A stretch of DNA of 64,000 nucleotides, from the NCBI RefSeq assembly GCF_014650075.1, contig NZ_BMUG01000002.1:124001-188000 (forward strand). The letters run 5' to 3'. The notes under the pieces are model-generated. The model saw only the letters and a program-made list of their open reading frames with translations, had not been told where the DNA came from and ran no database searches. Shown in pieces: positions 34,169-42,672 of the stretch. The position numbers were made by a program, and so were the translations under genes. Position 1 is the stretch's first letter. Every line of letters starts with the position of its first letter. The DNA comes from Streptomyces microflavus (lineage in GTDB: Bacteria > Actinomycetota > Actinomycetes > Streptomycetales > Streptomycetaceae).

Positions 34169-34997
34169 AGATGAGGCCGTGTCCGGCGAGGTACTCCAGC
34201 TGCGCCCGTACCGACAGCTCGGCGGCCGGCCACAGGGAGCGGTCCACGTCGGCATACACCCGGGCCACCACGTCCGACGGCGTGCGGTGCCCCGCCTCCA
34301 CCGCCGTCTCGACCTGGGCCAGCCGGTGCGCGCGATGGGCCAGGTAGAACTCCACGGCCCCCTGCGCGTCCTCCAGGACCGGCCCGTGGCCCGGCAGCAC
34401 CGTGTGCACGCCGTCGTCGACCGTCAGGGAGCGCAGCCGCCTGAGCGAGTCCAGGTAGTCGCCGAGCCGCCCGTCCGGGTGCGCGACCACCGTCGTACCG
34501 CGGCCGAGGATCGTGTCGCCCGTCAGCACCGCCCGGTCCGCGGGCAGATGGAACGAGAGCGAGTCGGCGGTGTGGCCCGGCGTCGGGACCACGCGCAGTT
34601 CCAGGCCGCCGGTGGTGATCACATCGCCCGCCCCGAGGCCCTCGTCCCCCAGCCGCAGCACTGGATCCAAAGCCCGTACCTTCGTCCGCGTCAGCTCGGC
34701 GAACCGCCCCGCGCCCTCCGCGTGATCAGGATGGCCGTGCGTGAGCAAAGTAAGGGCCACGCGGCGCCCGGACCGCTCCACCGCGTCGATCACGGCCTTC
34801 AGGTGACCGTCGTCGAGCGGCCCCGGGTCGATGACGACCGCGAGCCCGGAGCCGGGCTCGGCGACGATCCAGGTGTTCGTGCCGTCGAGCGTCATCGCGG
34901 ACGGGTTCGGCGCGAGGACGTTGACCGTACGGGCGGTCGCGGGCCCGGAGGCCACGCTTCCGCGTGGCTGCCCCGGGAGGGCGGCTGCGTCGCTCAT
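34167..34997 (-). CDS. metallo-beta-lactamase-fold hydrolase
   Basis: A 276-residue MBL-fold protein of the glyoxalase II/LACTB2-like group: LLTHGHPDHAEG (HxHxDH metal site, about residue 85), VPTPGHTADSLSFHLP with a third His, and PGHGPVLED. Dinuclear zinc hydrolases with this pattern cleave thioesters, phosphodiesters or RNA; the substrate cannot be told. ATG at 34997 overlaps the stop of the Nudix gene by 4 nt (ATGA), so the two are coupled and probably act in one clean-up function. Confidence 0.9.
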   Translation of the reverse strand: MSDAAALPGQPRGSVASGPATARTVNVLAPNPSAMTLDGTNTWIVAEPGSGLAVVIDPGPLDDGHLKAVIDAVERSGRRVALTLLTHGHPDHAEGAGRFAELTRTKVRALDPVLRLGDEGLGAGDVITTGGLELRVVPTPGHTADSLSFHLPADRAVLTGDTILGRGTTVVAHPDGRLGDYLDSLRRLRSLTVDDGVHTVLPGHGPVLEDAQGAVEFYLAHRAHRLAQVETAVEAGHRTPSDVVARVYADVDRSLWPAAELSVRAQLEYLAGHGLI

Positions 34998-35908
34998 CCC
35001 GCACCGCCGTTCTCGCCCGCCGTGGGTACGTGCTTGGTGAACTCGTCGTGCCCCGGCCAGCTCAGCACCAGCTCATCCCCCTCCAGACGGGCCTGCGCGA
35101 GTACGGGAGTCATGTCCTGGACGTCCGCTGCCCCGAGCGCCTCGGCGGCCGTCCTGAACGGCGTCAGGGCCCGCAGGGTCGACACGGTGGGCGGCATCAT
35201 CAGCAGCTCGCCCAGGTCATAGCGGCGGGCCGCCTCCGCCGGGGCGATCCACACCGTGCGGTCCGCCTCGGTGGAGACGGCCCGGGTGCGCTGCCCTTCG
35301 GGCAGCGCGGCGACGAAGAACCAGGTGTCGTACCGCCTCGGTTCGAACTCCGGGGTGATCCAGCGGGCCCAGGCACCCAGCAGGTCCGAGCGGAGCAGCA
35401 GCCCGCGCCGGTCCAGGAACTCCGCGAAGGACAGGTCGCGGGCGACCAGCGCCTCGCGGTCGGCCTCCCAGTCGGCCCCGGTGGTGTCGCCGACCACCGT
35501 CCCGGCGGTTTCCCCGGCGAGCAGGACGCCCGCCTCCTCGAAGGTCTCGCGCACCGCCGCGCAGACGATGGCCTGCGCCTCGGTGACCGTCGCCACGCCG
35601 AGCCGGCCGGCCCAGTGCTCCAAGGAGGGTCCGGCCCACCCGATCAGCCGGTCGTCGTCGCGCGGATCCACTCCGCCACCCGGATAGGCGTACGCGCCTC
35701 CGGCGAATGCCATGGAGGTCCGCCGGCGCAGCATGTGCACGACAGGACCACCCGGGCCGCCCTTCGCTCCCGGGCCGCCCTCGGCTCCCGGATCGCGGAG
35801 CAGCATCACGGTGGCGGCCCGCCGGGGAGTCACGGCCGTCAGCTCACCGGCGGCGAGGGCCCGGATCCGGTCGGGCCATTCCGGGGGGTACCACTGACCT
35901 TGGGACAT
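34994..35908 (-). CDS. Nudix hydrolase, NUDT19-like
   Basis: A 304-residue protein with MLRRRTSMAFAGGAYAYPGGGVDPRDD at about residues 58-84, then, after an unusually long insert, the REXXEE part in AAVRETFEEAGVLL. The split Nudix box and total length resemble NUDT19/acyl-CoA diphosphatases of actinobacteria. There is a Gly/Ala/Pro-rich insert near residue 45 (GAEGGPGAKGGPGGP). ATG at 35908 has a weak site. It is translationally coupled to the downstream MBL gene and follows ridA on the same strand. Confidence 0.9.
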   Translation of the reverse strand: MSQGQWYPPEWPDRIRALAAGELTAVTPRRAATVMLLRDPGAEGGPGAKGGPGGPVVHMLRRRTSMAFAGGAYAYPGGGVDPRDDDRLIGWAGPSLEHWAGRLGVATVTEAQAIVCAAVRETFEEAGVLLAGETAGTVVGDTTGADWEADREALVARDLSFAEFLDRRGLLLRSDLLGAWARWITPEFEPRRYDTWFFVAALPEGQRTRAVSTEADRTVWIAPAEAARRYDLGELLMMPPTVSTLRALTPFRTAAEALGAADVQDMTPVLAQARLEGDELVLSWPGHDEFTKHVPTAGENGGAG

Positions 35909-35989
35909 GGCCGGAGGCTATCCGGAACCGCGCCGATGTTCGAGAGCTTCCGTGATCATCGCCGGGGCCCGACATGTCCCGGCAACACG

Positions 35990-36023
35990 CGCACCTCCCG
36001 TACACGCGCATCTCCCGTACACA
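35990..36023. repeat. 17-bp tandem repeat, two copies
   Basis: cgcacctcccgtacacg (35990) and cgcatctcccgtacaca (36007), with a diverged third copy after 36024, in the ridA-Nudix gap. Confidence 0.6.
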
Positions 36024-36034
36024 CGCGATCCCGC

Positions 36035-36050
36035 CCGGTCGCGGGACCGG
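36035..36050 (-). terminator. short hairpin in ridA-Nudix gap
   Basis: CCGGTC-gcgg-GACCGG, 6 bp, downstream of ridA on the minus strand. A weak attenuator or terminator candidate. Confidence 0.35.
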
Positions 36051-36067
36051 ACGGGATCGGAAAGTAA

Positions 36068-36120
36068 CGTCGAGAGGCTTCGTACGGCTCAGGCGTCGAG
36101 AGGGTTCGTACGGGCTCAGG
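36068..36120. repeat. 26-27 bp tandem repeat spanning the ridA stop
   Basis: Units at 36068-36093 and 36094-36120 (cgtcgagagg-ttcgtacggctcagg type). The second contains the ridA stop (36116-36118) and a partial third lies inside the ridA end (cctcgacgag). Confidence 0.75.
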
Positions 36121-36586
36121 CCTCGACGAGCTCGACCTGGACCTCGACCTCGACCGGGGCGTCCAGCGGCAGCACGGCGACGCCCACGGCGCTGCGTGCG
36201 TGCACCCCCTTGTCGCCCAGGGCCGCGCCCAGCAGCTCGCTCGCACCGTTGATCACGGCGGGCTGCCCGGTGAAGTCGGATGCCGAGGCGACGAAGCCCA
36301 CGACCTTCACCACGCGCTTGATCCGGTCCAGATCACCGGCGACCGACTTCACGGCGGCCAGGGCGTTGAGCGCGCAGGTCCTCGCGAGCTCCTTCGCCTC
36401 GTCCGGCGTCACCTCGGCGCCGACCTTGCCGGTGACGGCGAGCTTGCCGTCCACCATCGGGAGCTGGCCCGAGGTGTACACGTACACCCCGGACTGCACG
36501 GCCGGCTGGTACGAGGCCAGCGGCGGCACGACGGCGGGCAGGGTCAGGCCGAGCTCGGCGAGCCGCGCCTCGACGGCGCCCGCCAC
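36116..36586 (-). CDS. ridA: RidA family (YjgF/YER057c) protein
   Basis: A 156-residue Rid-family protein: ASYQPAVQSGVYVYTSGQLPMVDGKL at the N-terminus, CALNALAAVKSVAGDLDRIKRVVKV in the middle and GVAVLPLDAPVEVEVQVELVEA at the end. Rid proteins deaminate reactive enamine/imine intermediates; the classical RidA active-site Arg near the end is not evident in this longer subgroup, so activity may differ. GTG at 36586 overlaps the stop of the DUF4177 gene by one base (TAGTG), indicating coupling. The 3' end is partly duplicated downstream. Confidence 0.88.
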   Translation of the reverse strand: MAGAVEARLAELGLTLPAVVPPLASYQPAVQSGVYVYTSGQLPMVDGKLAVTGKVGAEVTPDEAKELARTCALNALAAVKSVAGDLDRIKRVVKVVGFVASASDFTGQPAVINGASELLGAALGDKGVHARSAVGVAVLPLDAPVEVEVQVELVEA

Positions 36587-36744
36587 TACGCCTTCTCCCG
36601 CTTCAGGTAGGCCACGAGCTGCTCGGGGTTGTTCGGGCCGGGAACGACCTGGACCAGCTCCCAGCCGTCCTCGCCCCAGGTGTCCAGAATCTGCTTGGTC
36701 GCGTGCACGAGAAGGGGCACGGTCGCGTATTCCCACTTGGTCAT
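36586..36744 (-). CDS. DUF4177-type small protein
   Basis: A 52-residue protein, MTKWEYATVPLLVHATKQIL then DTWGEDGWELVQVVPG, the usual DUF4177 pattern (KWEY...DGWELV). Function unknown. ATG at 36744 lies 72 bp from the divergent ArsA-like gene start and its stop overlaps the ridA start, so it leads a small operon with ridA. Confidence 0.85.
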   Translation of the reverse strand: MTKWEYATVPLLVHATKQILDTWGEDGWELVQVVPGPNNPEQLVAYLKREKA

Positions 36745-36816
36745 GGGCCCGACTGTAACGCCTGGCACCCAAGGTCCCGTGCGTAGCCCGGGGCCGGACT
36801 GGTTAGGCTCGAATAC

Positions 36817-37791
36817 GTGAGCAGGTTCCAGGTCGTCAGCGGCAAGGGTGGTACCGGTAAGACCACGGTCGCCGCCGCCCTCGCGCTCGCCCTCGCGACC
36901 GAGGGCAGGCGCACCCTCCTCGTCGAGGTCGAGGGCAGACAGGGCATCGCCCAGCTCTTCGATTCCGACGCGCTTCCCTATGAGGAGCACAAGATCGCCG
37001 TCGCGCCGGGCGGCGGCGAGGTGCACGCGCTGGCGATCGACGCCGAGCTGGCGCTCCTCGACTACCTCCAGATGTTCTACAAGCTCGGCAGCGCGGGCCG
37101 GGCGCTCAAGAAGCTCGGCGCGATCGACTTCGCCACCACCATCGCGCCCGGGGTCCGGGACGTCCTGCTGACCGGCAAGGCGTGCGAAGCCGTACGCCGC
37201 AAGGACAAGCAGGGCCGGTTCGTCTACGACTACGTGATCATGGACGCGCCTCCGACCGGCCGCATCACGCGCTTCCTGAACGTCAACGACGAGGTCGCGG
37301 GGCTGGCCAGGATCGGCCCGATACACAACCAGGCCCAGGCCGTGATGCGGGTCCTGAAGTCCCCGCAGACCGCGGTGCACCTGGTGACCCTCCTGGAGGA
37401 GATGCCGGTCCAGGAGACCGCCGACGGCATCGCCGAACTGCGCGCCGCCGACCTCCCCGTGGGCCGCGTCATCGTGAACATGGTGCGCCCGCACCTGGTC
37501 GACGAGGAGACCCTGCGCACCGCCGCGAGCGGGCGCCGCAAGGAGATCGCCAAGACGCTGACCCGCGCCGGGGTGACGGGCTCCGCCGCCCTCGTACGGC
37601 CCCTGATCGAGCAGGCGGCCGAACACGCCCAGCGCGTCGGCCTGGAGCGCGAGCAGCGCGCCGTGCTGGCCGGGCTCGGGCTGCCGACGGCCGAGCTCCC
37701 GCTGTTCGGCGACGGAGTGGACCTCGGCGCGCTGCACGACCTGGCCGCGGAGCTCCGTAAACAGGGCGTAGGCGAAGGGGCGGACACATGA
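36817..37791 (+). CDS. ArsA/Get3-like ATPase, first of pair
   Basis: A 324-residue P-loop ATPase with SGKGGTGKTT (deviant Walker A, residues about 8-17) and the MDAPPTGRITRFL switch region. It corresponds to mycobacterial Rv3679, which pairs with Rv3680 in a Get3/ArsA-like two-subunit ATPase. No arsenite-binding cysteine set is evident, so arsenic export is unlikely. GTG at 36817. Its stop overlaps the next gene by 4 nt, consistent with a heteromeric complex. Confidence 0.9.
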   Translation: MSRFQVVSGKGGTGKTTVAAALALALATEGRRTLLVEVEGRQGIAQLFDSDALPYEEHKIAVAPGGGEVHALAIDAELALLDYLQMFYKLGSAGRALKKLGAIDFATTIAPGVRDVLLTGKACEAVRRKDKQGRFVYDYVIMDAPPTGRITRFLNVNDEVAGLARIGPIHNQAQAVMRVLKSPQTAVHLVTLLEEMPVQETADGIAELRAADLPVGRVIVNMVRPHLVDEETLRTAASGRRKEIAKTLTRAGVTGSAALVRPLIEQAAEHAQRVGLEREQRAVLAGLGLPTAELPLFGDGVDLGALHDLAAELRKQGVGEGADT

Positions 37792-39230
37792 CGCAGACCA
37801 TGGACCACATCCCGGAGCCGGCCCCCGGGCTGGACACCGACGCGCTGCTCGACGACCCGGGCATCCGGATCATCGTCTGCTGCGGCTCCGGCGGCGTCGG
37901 CAAGACCACGACGGCCGCCGCCCTCGGCGTACGGGCGGCCGAGCGCGGCCGGAAGGCCGTCGTCCTCACCATCGACCCTGCCCGCCGGCTCGCGCAGTCC
38001 ATGGGCATCGACCAGCTGGACAACGTCCCGCGCCGGGTCGACGGCATCGGCGGCGAGGGCGAACTGCACGCCATGATGCTCGACATGAAGCGGACCTTCG
38101 ACGAGACCGTGGAGGCACACGCGGACGCGGACAGGGCCCGCGCGATCCTGGAGAACCCCTTCTACCAGTCCCTGTCCTCCGGGTTCGCCGGTACGCAGGA
38201 GTACATGGCGATGGAGAAGCTCGGCCAGCTGCGGGCGCGCGACGAGTGGGACCTGATCATCGTCGACACCCCGCCCTCACGCTCCGCACTGGACTTCCTC
38301 GACGCTCCGAAACGGCTCGGCTCGTTCCTGGACGGGAAGTTCATCCGCCTGCTGATGGCGCCCGCGAAGGTGGGCGGCCGGGCCGGGATGAAGTTCCTCA
38401 ATGTCGGTATGTCGATGATGACCGGAACGCTGGGCAAGCTGCTCGGCGGTCAGTTCCTGCGGGACGTGCAGACGTTCGTCGCCGCGATGGACACCATGTT
38501 CGGCGGCTTCCGAAGCCGCGCGGACGCCACGTACAAGCTGCTCCAGGCCCCTGGTACGGCATTCCTCGTGGTCGCGACCCCGGAGCGGGACGCACTGCGT
38601 GAGGCCGCCTACTTCGTGGAGCGGCTGGCGGCGGAGGACATGCCGCTGGCCGGTCTCGTCCTCAACCGGGCGCACGGCAGCGAGGCTTCCCGGCTCTCCG
38701 CCGAGCAGGCTCTGGCCGCCGCAGAAAATCTTGACGACGCCCGCATTGTGGATCAGACGGCCGGGAAGGCTGGCTTTGGTGACCAGGAGGCCCCCGACCC
38801 GGCGGTCACCGACCCCGCAGCCACCGCGCCGTCGCTCTCCCCCGAGCACGAGCAAGAGCACGAGACCGAGCACCGGACCCCGTACAAGAACACCGAGGAC
38901 CAGGATCACGAGGACACGCACGAGCCGCACGCGAAGAACACGACCGACGGCACCCCCGACATCGTCGGCACTGCCGAAGCACCTCTGCAGCCTCCTCAGC
39001 CCTTGCACGTCGACGAACTGACGGCAGGTCTGCTGCGTCTGCACGCCGAGCGCATGCAGGTCGTCGCCCGCGAACAGCACACACGCGACCGCTTCACCGA
39101 GCTGCACCCCGAGGTCCCGGTGACCGCGGTGGCCGCACTGCCCGGCGATGTGCACGACCTGGACGGCCTGCGGGCCATCGGCGACCGCCTCGCGACCGGC
39201 TCCGCCCCGGCTCCGGCCGGAGCGGCGTAG
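37788..39230 (+). CDS. ArsA/Get3-like ATPase, second of pair, with acidic/His-rich insert
   Basis: A 480-residue partner ATPase: CGSGGVGKTT at residues 32-41, LTIDPARRLA, and VDTPPSRSALDFLDAP. It matches Rv3680 in position and type. Residues about 353-385 form an unusual acidic, His- and Thr-rich stretch (EHEQEHETEHRTP..., HEDTHEPHAK) that interrupts the C-terminal part before a helical segment. The start overlaps the first ArsA gene by ATGA. It is convergent with wblA, 54 bp between the stops. Confidence 0.9.
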   Translation: MTQTMDHIPEPAPGLDTDALLDDPGIRIIVCCGSGGVGKTTTAAALGVRAAERGRKAVVLTIDPARRLAQSMGIDQLDNVPRRVDGIGGEGELHAMMLDMKRTFDETVEAHADADRARAILENPFYQSLSSGFAGTQEYMAMEKLGQLRARDEWDLIIVDTPPSRSALDFLDAPKRLGSFLDGKFIRLLMAPAKVGGRAGMKFLNVGMSMMTGTLGKLLGGQFLRDVQTFVAAMDTMFGGFRSRADATYKLLQAPGTAFLVVATPERDALREAAYFVERLAAEDMPLAGLVLNRAHGSEASRLSAEQALAAAENLDDARIVDQTAGKAGFGDQEAPDPAVTDPAATAPSLSPEHEQEHETEHRTPYKNTEDQDHEDTHEPHAKNTTDGTPDIVGTAEAPLQPPQPLHVDELTAGLLRLHAERMQVVAREQHTRDRFTELHPEVPVTAVAALPGDVHDLDGLRAIGDRLATGSAPAPAGAA

Positions 39231-39284
39231 ACCTCCCGCAACATCCTCCCGCGGCACCCTCCTGGGGTGCCCTGCCGGAGCGAC

Positions 39285-39635
39285 CTACCCCACAGCGGCG
39301 TACGTCTCGTGCAGTTCGTCGTCCTCCAGCCCGATCACCGCGGGCAGAATGCCGGTGGACCGCTCGTACTCACTGCGTGCGGTCTCCAGCAGACGACGCC
39401 ACGACGTGACGGTGGGCCGGCGACGCAGCAGTGCGCGGCGCTCCCGCTCCGTCATCCCACCCCACACGCCGAACTCGACGCGATTGTCCAGCGCGTCGGC
39501 CAGGCACTCGGTCCGCACCGGGCATCCGGTGCACACCGCCTTGGCCCTGTTCTGCGCTGCCCCTTGTACGAACAGTTCATCCGGATCGGTAGTGCGGCAG
39601 GCTGCCTGCGCACTCCAGTCGGTTACCCAGCCCAT
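39285..39635 (-). CDS. wblA: WhiB-like iron-sulfur regulator WblA
   Basis: A 116-residue Wbl protein with four cluster cysteines (Cys13, Cys35, Cys38, Cys44), the GVWGG turn (residues 56-60) and the basic tail RERRALLRRRP. It is nearly identical to S. coelicolor WblA, a [4Fe-4S] regulator that represses antibiotic production and is needed for normal aerial development; orthologous to mycobacterial WhiB4. ATG at 39635 has GGAGAGGA 11 nt upstream; a longer frame to 39692 adds 19 residues without a site. Divergent from the PBP gene across a long upstream region. Confidence 0.96.
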   Translation of the reverse strand: MGWVTDWSAQAACRTTDPDELFVQGAAQNRAKAVCTGCPVRTECLADALDNRVEFGVWGGMTERERRALLRRRPTVTSWRRLLETARSEYERSTGILPAVIGLEDDELHETYAAVG

Positions 39636-40267
39636 GCCGGCGCCGTCCTCTCCCGAATCGAGGCTCCCCCACGGCGGTAGCGGCATATTCACCGCTGCCA
39701 GTTGAGGACGTTACGGAAGGTGGGGACAGCACAACACCCCCTTCGGGCCCAATCTTGAATGGTCCGAACGGACTATGCGTATGCGGCAGATCACCCAGGG
39801 GAGTGAGGGGAAGACATGCGCGACTAACTCCGCGAAAACGGGACAGTACACCCGAATGGCAACGGACGTTCAGTGACACACGGGGCGTTTTCGGGAGCGC
39901 CGCGATGTGCGATTCACCTGTACGTCGGCCGGGAGAAGAATGACCAGAAGAGGTGCATGGGGCTGCAGGGGGGTTGATACGGAACCGGACTGCTGTGACA
40001 GTTGAGAGCAGCTTAGGCCAAGGCCTGCATGCCTGTCCGGCGAATGAGAACGTAGGCGCCTCACATCGCTGTGTCGTTTCGCTGTGGCGTTTGCCGTGCC
40101 GCCTTCCGCACCGTCTGCCACGGGGTCTTCCGCACCGTCTGCCGTGCCGTCTTCCGCACCGGGTCCGCAAGCGCCACCCGCACCCGGATGTCACGGTCTG
40201 GTACGCGAACGCTCCGAGAGGCCCCTGCTCCTACAGAACGCTCATAACTACGGATTAGGCTGCCCCC
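39636..40267. other. 632-bp divergent region between wblA and the PBP gene
   Basis: No gene with a ribosome site. The long wblA upstream region is expected to carry several regulator sites (in S. coelicolor wblA is developmentally controlled); none could be assigned with confidence. Relatively A+T-rich stretches at 39745-39780 and 40035-40085 are promoter candidates. The part near the PBP gene holds a three-unit 24-bp tandem repeat (40091-40162). Confidence 0.6.
40091..40162. repeat. 24-bp tandem repeat, exactly 3 units, upstream of PBP gene
   Basis: Units at 40091, 40115 and 40139 (tgcc-tcttccgcaccgtc type), 24 bp each with a few differences, ending 105 bp before the PBP start. No ORF uses it convincingly. 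Confidence 0.8.
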
Positions 40268-42523
40268 ATGCCAAAGAAGCGCTCGGGCGGGGGTCTCACC
40301 ACGACCCAGCAGGCCGCCAAGTTCCTCGGTGTCGCCGCGCTCTCCGGAGCTGTCCTGGCAGGCATCGCGCTGCCCGCAGCCGGAGCGTTGGGGCTCGCCG
40401 CCAAGGGGACGGTCGAAGGTTTCGACGAGATCCCCTCCAACCTCAAGACTCCGCCGCTCAGCCAGCGGACCACGATCCTGGACCGCGACGGCGGTGCGAT
40501 CGCGACGGTCTACTCGCGCGACCGGACCGTGGTCCCGCTCAAGGACATCTCCCCGTACATGCAGGACGCGATCATCGCGATCGAGGACTCCCGCTTCTAC
40601 GAGCACGGGGCGGTCGACCTCAAGGGCATCCTGCGCGCGATGAACCGCAACGTGCAGGCCGGCGGGGCCGCGCAGGGCGCGTCGACCCTCACCCAGCAGT
40701 ACGTGAAGAACGTCTTCGTCGAGGAGGCGGGCGACGACCAGGAGAAGGTCGCGCAGGCCACCCAGCAGACGCTCGGCCGCAAGGTCCGCGAACTGAAGTA
40801 CGCGATCCAGGTCGAGGAAGAGCTCGGCAAGAAGAAGATCCTGGAGAACTACCTCAACATCACGTTCTTCGGTCAGCAGGCGTACGGCGTCGAGGCCGCG
40901 TCGCAGCGGTACTTCTCCAAGCACGCCAAGGACCTGAAGGTGGAGGAGGCCGCGCTGCTCGCCGGCATCGTCCAGTCGCCGACCCGCTACGACCCGGTCA
41001 ACGACACGGAGGAGGCCACCAAGCGCCGTAACACCGTCCTCGCCCGGATGGCCGCCACTCGCGCCATCACGCAGGCCGAGGCCGACAAGGCCATGGAGAC
41101 CCCGATCAAGCTGAAGGTCCGCAAGCCGAAGAACGGCTGCATCACGGCCGTCAGCGGCTCCGGGTTCTTCTGCGACTACGTACGCAAGACGATCCTGACG
41201 GACCCGGCGTTCGGCAAGACCGAGGAGGAGCGCTCCAAGCTCTGGAACCTCGGCGGGCTCACCGTCAAGACCACGCTCGACCCGCGCGCCCAGCAGGCCG
41301 CCAACGAGGCCGCGACCGCGAGGGTCAACAAGGACGACAAGTTCGCGGCGTCGGTGGTGCAGGTGGAGCCGGGCAGCGGCAAGATCCTCTCCATGGGCCA
41401 GTCCCGCCCGTACGGCCTGGACCAGAAGCAGAACGAGACCGTGCTCAACCTCGCCGTCAGCAACAAGATGGGCGGCAGCACGTACGGCTTCCAGGTCGGC
41501 TCGACGTTCAAGCCGTTCACCGCGGCGGCGGCGCTGGAAAAGGGCATCACCCCGGCGACGTCCTTCTCGACGGACTGGAAGATCACCCTCAAGGAGCAGG
41601 ACTTCCGGAACTGCACCGGCTCCCCCGCGGGCTATGCCGACTGGCCCCTGCAGAACGAGCTGGAGTCCGAGAAGGGCTCCTGGGACATGACGAGCGCGCT
41701 CGGCAAGTCCATCAACACCTACTTCGCGCTGCTGGAGCAGAAGGCCGGCCTGTGCGAGACCGTGGAGATGGCGAAGAAGGTCGGCTACGAGCGCGGTGAC
41801 GGCAAGAAGATCGTCGAGGCGCCCTCGATCACCCTCGGCAGTGAGGTGAGCACCCCTCTCTCCATGGCCGGCGCGTACGCCGCGTTCGCCAACCGGGGCA
41901 CGTACTGCACGCCGATCGCCATCGAGTCGATCACCGACCCGAACGACAAGAAGATCAAGGTCCCCGAGACGCAGTGCTCGCGGGCGATGAGCGAGAACAC
42001 CGCGGACACCATCAACCAGATGCTCAAGGGCGTCGTCGAAGACGGCACCGGTACGCAGGCCGGGCTGAGCGACCGGGACAACGCAGGCAAGACCGGTACG
42101 ACGAACGACCGCAAGGACGCCTGGTTCGTCGGGTACACGCCGAACCTCTCCACCGCGGTCTGGGTCGGGGACGACATCGGCGAGAAGAGCTCGATGTTCA
42201 ACGTCACCATCGGCGGCCAGTACTACGACAAGGTCTGCGGTGGCTGCCTCCCCGGACCGATCTGGAAGATCGCCATGACCGGCGCGCTGAACGCCTCCGA
42301 GACTCCGCAGTTCAACCCCGTCTCCGTCCCCCGGGCGAAGCCGAAGAAGGACAAGGAGAAGGAGGGCGGCGACCGTGACGGTGACCGTGGCGACGACGAC
42401 GGGGACCGCGAGGACGGCAAGCCCGGCGGCATCCAGCTCCCGCCCGGCCTGATCGGCGGCGCCGGCGGCGGTGGCGGCGATCAGGACCAGGACCGGCGGG
42501 GCGGCGGCAGGTCCGGCCCCTGA
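40268..42523 (+). CDS. class A penicillin-binding protein (bifunctional)
   Basis: Polymerises lipid II and cross-links peptidoglycan. It has 751 residues: a short cytosolic basic N-terminus, one membrane helix (about 17-45), then a glycosyltransferase GT51 domain with EDSRFYEHGAVD (Glu106) and GASTLTQQYVKN, and a transpeptidase with Ser412 (STFK), Ser481-Ile-Asn483 (SxN) and Lys608 (KTGTT). The tail is a charged Lys/Asp/Arg then Gly-rich segment. The ATG at 40268 has no strong ribosome site, and no better start is visible. It ends at a classic terminator. The wblA-PBP neighbourhood is conserved in Streptomyces. Confidence 0.95.
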   Translation: MPKKRSGGGLTTTQQAAKFLGVAALSGAVLAGIALPAAGALGLAAKGTVEGFDEIPSNLKTPPLSQRTTILDRDGGAIATVYSRDRTVVPLKDISPYMQDAIIAIEDSRFYEHGAVDLKGILRAMNRNVQAGGAAQGASTLTQQYVKNVFVEEAGDDQEKVAQATQQTLGRKVRELKYAIQVEEELGKKKILENYLNITFFGQQAYGVEAASQRYFSKHAKDLKVEEAALLAGIVQSPTRYDPVNDTEEATKRRNTVLARMAATRAITQAEADKAMETPIKLKVRKPKNGCITAVSGSGFFCDYVRKTILTDPAFGKTEEERSKLWNLGGLTVKTTLDPRAQQAANEAATARVNKDDKFAASVVQVEPGSGKILSMGQSRPYGLDQKQNETVLNLAVSNKMGGSTYGFQVGSTFKPFTAAAALEKGITPATSFSTDWKITLKEQDFRNCTGSPAGYADWPLQNELESEKGSWDMTSALGKSINTYFALLEQKAGLCETVEMAKKVGYERGDGKKIVEAPSITLGSEVSTPLSMAGAYAAFANRGTYCTPIAIESITDPNDKKIKVPETQCSRAMSENTADTINQMLKGVVEDGTGTQAGLSDRDNAGKTGTTNDRKDAWFVGYTPNLSTAVWVGDDIGEKSSMFNVTIGGQYYDKVCGGCLPGPIWKIAMTGALNASETPQFNPVSVPRAKPKKDKEKEGGDRDGDRGDDDGDREDGKPGGIQLPPGLIGGAGGGGGDQDQDRRGGGRSGP

Positions 42524-42538
42524 CATGCTCGTACAAAA

Positions 42539-42579
42539 GGGGGCGCCCCGGTCCGTCGACCGGGGCACCCCCTTTTTTT
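42539..42579 (+). terminator. rho-independent terminator of the PBP gene
   Basis: A 15-position stem with one A-C mismatch (42539-42553 with 42558-42572), loop CGTC, directly followed by T7. It starts 15 bp after the stop and is the best textbook terminator in the window. Confidence 0.93.
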
Positions 42580-42586
42580 CCACGTC

Positions 42587-42672
42587 TGTACGGGCCTCAG
42601 CCCCGCGAGGAGCTTTGTACGGGCCTCAGCCCCGCGAGGAGCTTTGTACGGGCCTCAGCCCGCGAGGAGCTT
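42587..42672. repeat. 29-bp tandem repeat, 3 copies, spanning the yqeY stop
   Basis: Copies at 42587-42615, 42616-42644 and 42645-42672 (tgtacgggcctcagcc...). The third, one base shorter, is the real end of the yqeY gene including its TGA; the other two repeat the last five codons, the stop and following bases downstream. Confidence 0.9.

Noticed and set aside
36586..37737. 383-codon minus-strand open frame ending with the DUF4177 protein
   Set aside because: Only the last 52 codons (from 36744) are real; the rest is antisense to the ArsA-like gene and includes the promoter gap.
36817..39230. Arsenic-resistance operon
   Set aside because: The ArsA-like pair lacks arsB, arsC, arsR or arsD neighbours and the usual metal-binding cysteines; the mycobacterial Get3-like pair is the better match.
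40061..42583. 840-codon minus-strand open frame
   Set aside because: Entirely antisense to the class A PBP gene, low-complexity Val/Leu/Arg/Asp composition, no motifs.
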